A stretch of 6,754 nucleotides of DNA from Pseudomonadota bacterium. Lineage in GTDB: Bacteria > Pseudomonadota > Gammaproteobacteria > Steroidobacterales > Steroidobacteraceae. The stretch is from NCBI GenBank assembly GCA_003242275.1, contig QGUX01000198.1, positions 1 through 6,754 on the forward strand. The letters are read 5' to 3'. A program made the translations under genes and the position numbers. Shown here piece after piece: positions 1-5,353 of the stretch. The number at the start of each line of letters is the position of its first letter. Position 1 is the first letter of the stretch. Below the pieces are notes generated by a model that did no database searches, was not told where the DNA came from, and saw only the letters and a program-made list of their open reading frames with translations.

Positions 1-121
1 CCCACACACCGGCCGCGCCCCCCGCCCTCCCGGCCGGGGCCCCCCCGCAGGCCCCCCCCCCCCCCCCGGGGCAGGGGCGCCCGCGGGGGGGGCCCCCCGG
101 GGCGCCCCCCCCCCCCCCCCA
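1..121. other. Artefactual G/C homopolymer tract at left contig end
   Basis: This stretch consists almost entirely of C and G runs, with only a handful of A or T bases. It starts abruptly where a clean coding sequence stops being readable. Read outward from the gene (minus strand) it begins as a long poly-G run. Poly-G is what two-colour Illumina chemistry calls when there is no signal. No biological repeat or gene can be supported here. The permease frame stays open through it only because G/C runs contain no stop codons, so residues predicted from it should not be trusted. Confidence 0.8.
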
Positions 122-1367
122 CCCCCGCCATGATCAGCACGGCCACGGGAGCCCGGGGCGTGCGCGGCAGCTCGCGGGTGGAGTCGATCACCATCAGGCC
201 GGCCACCGAGTGCAGCGCCGCCACCTGCTCGGCGCTGCCATGGACCAGCAGCACGTCGCCGGCGGACAGCGGCACCTCGCGCGCCGGCGGGCGGCTGTGC
301 AGCAGGTCGGTGCTGCCGTTGTCGCGGCCGATCACCTGCACCTGGTGGGTTTCCTCGAAACGCACGTTGCTGAGCATGCGTCCCACCAGCGGCGAGTCGT
401 TGCCGATCACCACCTCGGCCAGCCGCATGTCCGGGTGCTGCTCGGCCGGCCGCACCAGCTCCCTCACCCCGAACACGGCGGCGAACTCGCGCAGGCCCTC
501 GGGCGTATCGCACAGGCGCAGCACGTCGCCGGCTTCCAGCACCAGGTCCTCGTCCGGTCCCAGTTCCGCGCCCTGCCGCTCCACCGCGGTGACCGGCAGC
601 TTCTGGCCCAGCGCCCGCTGCACGCGTCCCAGGCTGCGCCCGACCAGCCGGCGGTGCTCGGCGTTGAGTTCCACCTCGGCCTCGTAGCGACGCGCCGCGG
701 CGATGCCCGCCACCGGCGCATCCGGCAGCAGCCGCGGCGCGACCAGCCACAGGTACACCAGCGCCACGGCGAAGCCGCCGGCCGCGATCCGGGTGAAGTC
801 GAACACGCCCATCGACGGCATGCCGAGGTCGCCGGCGATGGACAGCACCAGCACGTTGGTGGAGGTGCCGATGGCGGTGAGCGTGCCGCCGGCCAGCACC
901 GCGAAGGCCACCGGCATCAGCGTGCGCGACGGCGAGGTGCCGGTGCGCTGGGCCAGCCCCAGCAGCACCGGCAGCAGCAGCACCACCAGCGGCGTGTCGT
1001 TGATGAAGGCGCTGGCCGCGCCGGCGACGAGGATGGCCACCAGCAGGCCCAGCAGGGGGTTGAGGCCCCACAGCCGCGTCAGCAGCCGCACCATGGGCTC
1101 GAGCGCGCCGGTCACGGTCAGGCCGCGCGCCAGGATCATCAGGCAACAGATGGCCACCAGCGCCGGGTGCCCGAAGGAGCCCAGCACCTCCACCTCGGTG
1201 AGCTGGGCATCGCGCGAGAAGTAGGGAAAGAAATGGAAGATGACCAGCAGTACCAGCAGCAGCAGCACCGAGACCATCTCCACCCGCATCCACGGGCGCG
1301 TGTACAGGTAGAAGGCGCCCGCTGCCGTCAGCAACGTCACCAGGGCATGCGTGTCCGGCAACTCCAT
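3..1367 (-). CDS. SLC13/DASS-family permease with two RCK_C domains, C-terminally truncated
   Basis: This is an inner-membrane secondary transporter of the divalent anion:Na+ symporter class. The start is the ATG at 1365-1367, and an in-frame stop lies not far upstream. No strong Shine-Dalgarno precedes it. Residues 8-25 and 31-50 are hydrophobic segments, followed by GSFGHPALVA (63-72), typical of the family. Two signatures follow: AFINDTPLVVLLLP (120-133) and GGTLTAIGTSTNVLV (160-174), the first helical hairpin and substrate/cation site. After a membrane segment (about 193-210) come two tandem RCK_C (TrkA-C) domains, about 222-305 and 312-395, with the usual LxxGDVLxL pattern (LEAGDVLRL, LSAGDVLLV). 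Reliable sequence ends near residue 416 in the G/C artefact. Family members are about 600 residues, so the second membrane half is missing. The substrate cannot be told; relatives carry sulfate, dicarboxylates or citrate. The gene follows ald by about 100 bases on the same strand and may be co-transcribed. Confidence 0.88.
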   Translation of the reverse strand, partial: MELPDTHALVTLLTAAGAFYLYTRPWMRVEMVSVLLLLVLLVIFHFFPYFSRDAQLTEVEVLGSFGHPALVAICCLMILARGLTVTGALEPMVRLLTRLWGLNPLLGLLVAILVAGAASAFINDTPLVVLLLPVLLGLAQRTGTSPSRTLMPVAFAVLAGGTLTAIGTSTNVLVLSIAGDLGMPSMGVFDFTRIAAGGFAVALVYLWLVAPRLLPDAPVAGIAAARRYEAEVELNAEHRRLVGRSLGRVQRALGQKLPVTAVERQGAELGPDEDLVLEAGDVLRLCDTPEGLREFAAVFGVRELVRPAEQHPDMRLAEVVIGNDSPLVGRMLSNVRFEETHQVQVIGRDNGSTDLLHSRPPAREVPLSAGDVLLVHGSAEQVAALHSVAGLMVIDSTRELPRTPRAPVAVLIMAGVGGGGGRPGGPPPRAPLPRGGGGGLRGGPGREGGGRGRCV

Positions 1368-1470
1368 CCGCGCGGATGTTAGCGGCAAGCGCGCCGGTGA
1401 TGGGCGCGGATGTGCCCCACCGGCGCGGCAGGCCCGTCATCGCCGCGCCGCGGGCCGGCGCCGGCGTGCA
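1368..1470 (-). other. ald to permease intergenic gap
   Basis: This is a 103-base very GC-rich spacer between two co-directional genes. It holds no T-rich intrinsic terminator and no convincing promoter, so co-transcription of ald and the permease is possible. The ald stop overlaps an ATG (TGATG) that opens a 30-codon frame ending at 1379. Its Arg/Ala/Gly-rich composition looks like random GC-rich sequence, so I do not call it a gene. Confidence 0.4.
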
Positions 1471-2568
1471 TCAGGGGCGCAGCGGCAGTCCCAGCGCCCT
1501 GGCCACCGGCTCGCTGCGGATCTCGCCGTCGGCCACGTTCAGGCCGCGGCGGAAGTGCGGGTCGGAGGACAGCGCGCGGGCCACGCCGGCATCGGCCAGC
1601 GCGCGGATGTAGGGCAGCGTGGCGTGCGTCAGCGCCGCGGTGGAGGTGCGCGGCACGGCGCCGGGCATGTTGGTCACGCAGTAGTGCACCACGCCATGCT
1701 CGATGAAGACCGGATCGTCGTGGCTGGTGGGACGGCTGGTCTCGAAGCAGCCGCCCTGGTCGATGGCGATGTCCACCAGCACCGAGCCCGGCCGCATGCC
1801 CGCCACCATCCCGCGCGTCACCAGCCGCGGTGCGGCCGCGCCGGGAATCAGCACCGAGCCGATCACCACGTCGGCCTGCTGCACCAGCCGCTCGATGGTG
1901 TCGCGGGTGGAGTACTCGGTCTTGAGGCCGTTGCCGAACTCGCTGGCGAGCTGGCGCAGCCGGGGCAGCGAACGGTCGACGACGGTGACGTCGGCGCCGG
2001 CGCCCAGCGCCATGCGTGCGGCCTGGCTGCCGGCCACGCCACCGCCCAGCACCACCACGCGCGCCGGGGGCACGCCGGGCACGCCACCGAGCAGCAGTCC
2101 GGCGCCCGACTGCGCCTTCATCAGGCACCACGCGGCCACCGGCACCGCCATGCGCCCGGCGATCTCGCTCATCGGCGCCAGGAGCGGCAGGCTGCCGTCG
2201 GGCGCGGTGATGGTCTCGTAGGCGATCGCCGTGCAGCCCGAGGCCATCAGCGCCTCGGCCAGGGCGCGATCGGCGGCCAGGTGCAGGTAGGTGAACAGGG
2301 TCTGGCCGGGCTTGAGGCGCCGGCACTCCACCGGCTGCGGTTCCTTCACCTTGACGATGAGCCCGGCGCCGGCGAACAGCGCTTCCACGTCGGGCTCGAT
2401 GCGTGCCCCGGCCGCTTCGTACTCCCGGTCGGGGAAGCCTGCGCCCTCGCCCGCCCCCGCCTCGACGACGACCTCATGGCCGCCCGCGGCCAGCTCGCGC
2501 ACGCCGGCAGGCGTCAGCGCGACACGGTATTCGCGGTTCTTGATCTCACGCGGCACGGCGATGCGCAT
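1471..2568 (-). CDS. ald: Alanine dehydrogenase (NAD-dependent)
   Basis: This cytoplasmic enzyme reversibly deaminates L-alanine to pyruvate and ammonia with NAD+, linking alanine catabolism to central carbon metabolism. The start chosen is the ATG at 2566-2568, giving MRIAVPREIK. It is preceded by GAGGAA three bases upstream and matches the family N-terminus; a longer frame back to 2640 would read through the upstream terminator. The product is 365 residues, close to the usual ~370. The family's catalytic residues fall at their canonical numbers: R15, K75 (VKVKEP), H96 (TYLHLA) and D270 (DIAID). The Rossmann motif GGGVAG is at 175-180, with D198 at the end of the second strand as expected for NAD. 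NMPGAVPRTST (300-310) is another conserved block. The gene lies downstream of a terminator-bearing leader, which suggests attenuation, and upstream of an SLC13 permease. Nothing in the protein looks broken. Confidence 0.96.
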   Translation of the reverse strand: MRIAVPREIKNREYRVALTPAGVRELAAGGHEVVVEAGAGEGAGFPDREYEAAGARIEPDVEALFAGAGLIVKVKEPQPVECRRLKPGQTLFTYLHLAADRALAEALMASGCTAIAYETITAPDGSLPLLAPMSEIAGRMAVPVAAWCLMKAQSGAGLLLGGVPGVPPARVVVLGGGVAGSQAARMALGAGADVTVVDRSLPRLRQLASEFGNGLKTEYSTRDTIERLVQQADVVIGSVLIPGAAAPRLVTRGMVAGMRPGSVLVDIAIDQGGCFETSRPTSHDDPVFIEHGVVHYCVTNMPGAVPRTSTAALTHATLPYIRALADAGVARALSSDPHFRRGLNVADGEIRSEPVARALGLPLRP

Positions 2569-2621
2569 GGGTTCCTCGTGCGCGGTGAATTTCGAGACGC
2601 CACGTCCCGGTGGATCCGGGC

Positions 2622-2651
2622 AAAAAAAAGCCCCGACCAAGGGTCGGGGCT
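2622..2651 (-). terminator. Intrinsic terminator between LysR gene and ald
   Basis: On the minus strand a perfect 10-bp GC-rich stem (AGCCCCGACC / GGTCGGGGCT; plus-strand arms 2629-2638 and 2642-2651) with a 3-base loop is followed directly by eight T residues (2629-2622). This is a textbook Rho-independent terminator for leftward transcription. It lies about 55 bases before the ald start codon and about 165 bases after the LysR stop. It may end the LysR transcript, end a small RNA, or act as a regulated terminator in the ald leader. The plus-strand direction lacks a comparable T tract. Confidence 0.9.
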
Positions 2652-2688
2652 AAAATATAACGTGGAAACGGGGGGTCTTGTTCCACGA

Positions 2689-2718
2689 CTATCGAGACGC
2701 GAACGGCGAAAACGCCAT
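2689..2718 (-). CDS. Possible 9-residue leader peptide
   Basis: A minimal frame, ATG through TAG, encodes MAFSPFASR inside the 5' hairpin of the ald leader. It starts about nine bases after the predicted transcription start and has a weak purine stretch (GAGAG) just ahead. Ribosome-controlled attenuators use such peptides, and this one has two Ala and two Phe but no run of a single amino acid. It could easily be chance: its start codon is in an internal loop and its bases are largely explained by the stem. Confidence 0.2.
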   Translation of the reverse strand: MAFSPFASR

Positions 2719-2733
2719 CGCTCTCGAGGTGGA

Positions 2734-2763
2734 ACTATACACAATCCGGCCCCGCCGAGTCAT
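2734..2763 (-). promoter_or_regulatory. Candidate sigma-70 promoter for the ald leader
   Basis: On the minus strand TATAGT (2739-2734) matches the -10 consensus at five of six positions. ATGACT (2763-2758) lies 18 bases upstream as a four-of-six -35 box. The predicted start is near 2727, just before the structured leader. The AT-richer composition here stands out from the surrounding coding DNA. The -35 box overlaps the inverted repeat at 2761-2781, the usual geometry for repressor control. Confidence 0.45.
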
Positions 2764-2781
2764 GACAATTTTGTTGTCATG
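2761..2781. promoter_or_regulatory. Perfect inverted repeat, probable operator
   Basis: CATGACAA and TTGTCATG form a perfect 8-bp inverted repeat around five bases (TTTTG). It lies between the LysR stop and the candidate ald-leader promoter and overlaps that promoter's -35 box. It does not have the symmetric T-N11-A of a classic LysR box, so an Lrp/AsnC, GntR or other dimeric regulator is as likely as the neighbouring LysR protein. As RNA it would be a weak A/U-rich hairpin and not a terminator. Confidence 0.5.
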
Positions 2782-2817
2782 CGTCACATTCGCCCTCGTC
2801 AGCGAGCCGGAAGGGCC

Positions 2818-3798
2818 CTACATGCCGGCCACCCGGCCCCCGATGTCGTCGTTTGCCAACAGCCCGGGGCGCCCCAGCCGGGCATGCTGCGATGCAATAA
2901 TCTCGTCGTCCCGGCGGACGGCATTGCGCAGGAAGGCCAGCACCGGGGCGGCCTCGGGCGAGCGGGCGCGGGGACCGAGCACCATGACGCGGGCCACCGG
3001 GTCGAACACCGGCCCGCAGGGCAGCACCCGGCCGGCCCGCATGTGGGCCGCCATCTCGATGTCGAAGAACATGCCCACGCCCTTGCCGGCCAGCACCATC
3101 TGCAGCAGCGTGTCCATGAACGGCGGGCGGGCGGCGATGTTGTAGGGCACCACGCCCTTCTTGTGGAACTGCTCCAGCGTCCACTGCGTGATGCGGAAGT
3201 GGTCCGGGCAGAGCAGGAACGGCAGGTCGTTCAGCGCCCTGAGTCCCTGCAGCACCGGCCGCACCAGCGTCGGCACGCCGTACAGCGACCAGCTGATGCG
3301 CGAGACCACCTCGGTGGTGACGCCGTCGTCGGCATCCGGCAGGGCGCCGGTGTACAGCAGCACGTCCGCCTCGCCCCGCCGCACCGTGCTGGCGCCGTCG
3401 GTGCTCGGCGCAAAGGGCACGAACTGCAGGTCGATGTGCGGATGCATCTCCTGGAAGCGGGCCAGCGCCGGCTTGATCCGCCGCTCCATCAGCAGCGGCC
3501 CGATCATGGCGCGGATGGTCACCGGCACCGGTGCCGCCCGGCGCCGCTCGGACGTCAGCGCGGTCTGCGCCACCACCAGTTCGCGCGCCCGCGCCAGGAA
3601 CTCACGCCCCTCGGCGGACAGTTCACAGGTGGCGCCACGGTGGCGTTCGAAGAGCTGGTATCCCAGGTACCGCTCCATCGACTTGATCTGCGAGCTGACG
3701 GAAGGCTGGCTGATGCCGAGCCTCTCGGCAGCCTTCCTGAAGTTGCCATCCTCGGCAACGGCCACGAACACTTCGAGCTTTCGAAACGTCAGAGCCAT
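2818..3798 (-). CDS. LysR-family transcriptional regulator
   Basis: This is a 326-residue cytoplasmic DNA-binding regulator. The start is the ATG at 3796-3798 (MALTFRKLEVFVAVAEDGNF), where family homology begins. The frame extends upstream to 3909, but those residues are not LysR-like. The N-terminal winged helix-turn-helix covers about residues 5-64: AEDGNFRKAAERLGISQPSV is the turn region and QIKSMERYLGYQLFERH follows, as in most LysR proteins. A linker helix (65-90) precedes the periplasmic-binding-like effector domain (about 92-300), with LAGKGVGMFFD (236-246) as the conserved GxGxxxxP-type segment. The effector is unknown. LysR regulators often act on neighbouring genes, so ald and the sulfotransferase are candidates, but neither is divergent from it. 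Likely autoregulated through the T-N11-A box at 3910-3924. Confidence 0.93.
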   Translation of the reverse strand: MALTFRKLEVFVAVAEDGNFRKAAERLGISQPSVSSQIKSMERYLGYQLFERHRGATCELSAEGREFLARARELVVAQTALTSERRRAAPVPVTIRAMIGPLLMERRIKPALARFQEMHPHIDLQFVPFAPSTDGASTVRRGEADVLLYTGALPDADDGVTTEVVSRISWSLYGVPTLVRPVLQGLRALNDLPFLLCPDHFRITQWTLEQFHKKGVVPYNIAARPPFMDTLLQMVLAGKGVGMFFDIEMAAHMRAGRVLPCGPVFDPVARVMVLGPRARSPEAAPVLAFLRNAVRRDDEIIASQHARLGRPGLLANDDIGGRVAGM

Positions 3799-3836
3799 GG
3801 TCTCCCCCCCTCCCTTACGCCGGGAGGGTGGTACAT
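3789..3836 (-). CDS. Small upstream ORF overlapping the LysR start
   Basis: An ATG at 3834-3836 opens a 15-codon frame (MYHPPGVREGGRPWL), preceded at five bases by an excellent Shine-Dalgarno, GAGGAGGG (3849-3842). It is out of frame with LysR and ends in a TGA at 3791-3789, a few bases inside the LysR gene. That layout is typical of translational coupling, in which ribosomes finishing the small ORF reinitiate at the LysR ATG. The peptide itself resembles nothing known to me. It is supported by the ribosome-binding site and the overlap only. Confidence 0.35.
   Translation of the reverse strand: MYHPPGVREGGRPWL
3808..3828 (-). promoter_or_regulatory. Hairpin sequestering the LysR ribosome binding site
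   Basis: In the minus-strand mRNA CCCUCCC (3828-3822) pairs perfectly with GGGAGGG (3814-3808) across a 7-base loop. The 3' arm is part of the purine-rich GGGAGGGGGGGAG tract that serves as the LysR Shine-Dalgarno, ending a few bases before its ATG. When folded, access to the start would be reduced. A ribosome translating the small upstream ORF would melt the stem. The same CCCUCCC could alternatively pair with the upstream GAGGAGGG. Confidence 0.4.
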
Positions 3837-3909
3837 GGCCGCCCTCCTCAAAACGTGTGATATGCGAAGAATCGCGCACTGCCGGGTCCCATGGCAACCT
3901 GCGTGACAA

Positions 3910-3924
3910 CTATTCGTTAAATAG
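3910..3924. promoter_or_regulatory. LysR box (T-N11-A dyad) upstream of the LysR gene
   Basis: CTATT-cgtta-AATAG is a perfect 5-bp inverted repeat around five bases and contains the T-N11-A arrangement that LysR regulators bind. It lies about 110 bases before the LysR start in an AT-rich patch of an otherwise GC-rich region. A TTGGCA at 3942-3937 just upstream on the minus strand could be a -35 box, but no good -10 box follows at the right spacing, so the promoter itself is not called. Confidence 0.45.
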
Positions 3925-3979
3925 CCTTTCAGTTATTGCCAACCTCGCAAGTCGCTGATTTTATTGCCGGGACAGCGAT

Positions 3980-4795
3980 TTACTGCCCTTGCCAACTGTC
4001 TTCCGCGTAGGCGAAGAACCGGAAATCGCGCTCGTACAGGCGGTAGACCCGCGCCGCCAGGGCCGAGTCATAGACCGGCGGCTCCTGCCGGGGACTGACA
4101 TTGCGGTGCGTGGACAGCGCGCGCTCCACCGCCGGCCCGGCCAGCCCGATGCGCCCGAAGACCTGCCGCATGCCGTCGCGGAACTCCTCCTCCATGCGAA
4201 AACAGCGCTCGTAGCGCAGCCGGTGCATCAGCAGCACGGCGTGCTGCCCGTCCCAGTGGTGGTCGCGGCGGCCGGCGGGCTGGCTTTCCACGTAGGCGAC
4301 GAAGGTGGCGAAGGGAATGGCCTCGCCCTCCCGGCCGCCGGCCAGGCCGGCCGCGCGCGCGAAACGCCTCAGGCGCGGCAGCTCCCGCCGCCGGATGCTG
4401 CGCGAGTAGCCCCGCTCGTGGCCGTAGGCGAACTTGTTCTGCCAGGCCGAGCGCAGCCGCGCATAGGGATTGCGCACGAAGCAGAAGAACTGGTACTCGC
4501 CGGGAAAGGACAGCGCGTGCACGTAATCGCGCACCGGCGCGAACGGGAAACGCCGCGCATTGCGGAACAGCCGGTAGCGACCCTGCGAAGGATCGGTCCA
4601 GCCACGCACCTCGCGCAGCGAATCGGTCAGCGCCTGGCGGAAGCTCTTGGTGCCCACCTTGGGATTGAGCACCACCACCGTGCGGTGGGCGCGGTCCACG
4701 TAGGTCTTGAAGGGCGAGAAGTGATGCTCGCCGAGCATCCCGAGAAAGCCGCGCCAGCCGGGCGCGGGATCGAAGCCTGGGGGAACGTGCTGCAT
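3980..4795 (-). CDS. Sulfotransferase family protein (Sulfotransfer_2-like)
   Basis: The predicted 271-residue enzyme would transfer sulfate from PAPS to an acceptor hydroxyl or amine. The start is the ATG at 4793-4795, sharing its A with the TGA of the upstream DUF456 gene (TGATG). The earlier frame start at 4885 lies inside DUF456 and is not homologous. The 5'-phosphosulfate-binding loop is NPKVGTKSF (44-52) and the 3'-phosphate site RNPYARLRSAWQNK (108-121), matching the PKV..T and R(D/N)P..R..S(A)..NK patterns of Golgi-type carbohydrate sulfotransferases. DHHWDGQ (178-184) and YERDFRFFAY (254-263) match the conserved HW.PQ and Y..DF..F.Y blocks. No signal peptide is visible, so it is probably cytoplasmic or membrane-associated. 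The acceptor is unknown; cell-surface polysaccharide or lipid is plausible. No glycan genes lie nearby. Confidence 0.87.
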   Translation of the reverse strand: MQHVPPGFDPAPGWRGFLGMLGEHHFSPFKTYVDRAHRTVVVLNPKVGTKSFRQALTDSLREVRGWTDPSQGRYRLFRNARRFPFAPVRDYVHALSFPGEYQFFCFVRNPYARLRSAWQNKFAYGHERGYSRSIRRRELPRLRRFARAAGLAGGREGEAIPFATFVAYVESQPAGRRDHHWDGQHAVLLMHRLRYERCFRMEEEFRDGMRQVFGRIGLAGPAVERALSTHRNVSPRQEPPVYDSALAARVYRLYERDFRFFAYAEDSWQGQ

Positions 4796-5283
4796 CAGTC
4801 GATGAAAAACGCCGCGATGAACAGGCCCAGCATCACGAAGGCGATGGCGATCTTCGCAACGGTGCCGATGAGGAATCCGATCCACGCGCCGACGCCGACC
4901 TCCACCGCGCGCGAGGTGCCCGGCCGCGCCAGCAGCTCGCCGGCGACCGCGCCGATGAACGGCCCGACGACGATGCCGATGAAACCGGCCAGGAAGCCCA
5001 GCAGCGCCCCGAGCGCCGCGCCGGTCACCGCCGCGCGGCTGGCGCCGACCCGCTTCGCGCCCAGTGCCGCGGCCACGGCCTCGGCGATGAGCGACAGCAC
5101 GGTGAGCGCGGCCAGCACCGCCAGCATGCCGGCGCCGACGCGGCTGAAGTCATCCGCCCAAGCCACCAGCAGCATGCCGCCCAGCATCAGCGGGATGCCG
5201 GGCAGGAGCGGCAGCAGCGTGCCCGCGAGGCCCGCCAGCACCAGGATGATCCCGAGGACCCACAGCAGCGTGCCCGAATCCAT
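4795..5283 (-). CDS. DUF456 family small membrane protein
   Basis: This is a 162-residue integral membrane protein of unknown function. The start is the ATG at 5281-5283 (MDSGTLLWVL); a longer frame to 5364 would overlap the divergent lemA gene. Hydrophobic segments lie at about 6-25, 31-43, 52-75, 87-114 and 131-160. The family patterns LLPLLPGIPLMLGG (24-37), GAKRVGASRAA (75-85) and GPFIGAVAGEL (107-117) are clear, and the Gly/Ala-rich central segment resembles glycine-zipper helices. No strong ribosome-binding site is visible. It overlaps the sulfotransferase by one base, suggesting coupled translation, and is divergent from lemA. DUF456 proteins are widespread but uncharacterised, so its role is open. 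Confidence 0.9.
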   Translation of the reverse strand: MDSGTLLWVLGIILVLAGLAGTLLPLLPGIPLMLGGMLLVAWADDFSRVGAGMLAVLAALTVLSLIAEAVAAALGAKRVGASRAAVTGAALGALLGFLAGFIGIVVGPFIGAVAGELLARPGTSRAVEVGVGAWIGFLIGTVAKIAIAFVMLGLFIAAFFID

Positions 5284-5292
5284 GATGCAGTC

Positions 5293-5311
5293 ATCGTAGC
5301 GGCGATACGAT
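5293..5311. promoter_or_regulatory. Inverted repeat in the DUF456/lemA divergent promoter region
   Basis: ATCGTA and TACGAT form a perfect 6-bp inverted repeat around seven bases in the 70-base gap between the divergent starts. Such a site could bind one dimeric regulator and control both directions. Weak -10-like hexamers (TACGAT, TACATA) are present, but no confident -35/-10 pair is seen on either strand. No regulator family is recognised. Confidence 0.3.
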
Positions 5312-5353
5312 TCGTGGTACATAGCGGGCAGGACGTTCAGGGAGAGCAATCCC

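Larger units (their letters stand above)
2622..2727 (-). ncRNA. Candidate structured leader or small RNA upstream of ald
   Basis: From a predicted start near 2727, leftward transcription would give a roughly 105-nt RNA ending at the T tract. Its 5' half folds as a long imperfect hairpin: CGAGA with UCUCG, then GCG with CGC, then GGCG with CGCC closing a UUUU loop (2726-2693). A linker containing GUUUCCACG follows, then the terminator hairpin. A second possible pairing, CGUGGAA (2687-2681) with UUCCACG (2667-2661), shares no bases with the first hairpin in this shorter transcript, but it would compete with a GUUCCAC arm if transcription began farther upstream. I do not recognise a known riboswitch class. 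It may be an attenuator leader of ald, an independent sRNA, or just the LysR 3' UTR. Confidence 0.45.

Noticed and set aside
1..121. GC-rich tract as a biological repeat or G-quadruplex region
   Set aside because: Abrupt onset at a contig end, loss of coding homology and near absence of A/T point to sequencing artefact.
1243..1270. CAG-rich run resembling a microsatellite
   Set aside because: On the minus strand it is CTG codons for a leucine run in a membrane helix of the permease, normal for GC-rich codon use.
210..1382. 390-codon plus-strand frame rich in His and Gln
   Set aside because: Antisense shadow of the SLC13/RCK permease, whose motifs are clear on the other strand.
1379..1472. 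30-codon minus-strand ORF overlapping the ald stop in TGATG
   Set aside because: No ribosome site of its own beyond the overlap, low-complexity Arg/Gly/Ala product, and no sign of selection. It could be coupled, but I cannot support it.
1351..3906. 851-codon open frame on the plus strand
   Set aside because: It lies antisense to ald and LysR, is very rich in Arg, His, Ala and Gln, and shows no domain. Long antisense frames are expected in very GC-rich genes.
3952..3978. TCGCTG/CAGCGA inverted repeat after the sulfotransferase stop
   Set aside because: Only six pairs with a 15-base loop and no T tract, so it is not convincing as a terminator.
3989..5299. 436-codon plus-strand frame across two genes
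   Set aside because: Antisense to the sulfotransferase and DUF456 genes, with no recognisable domain.
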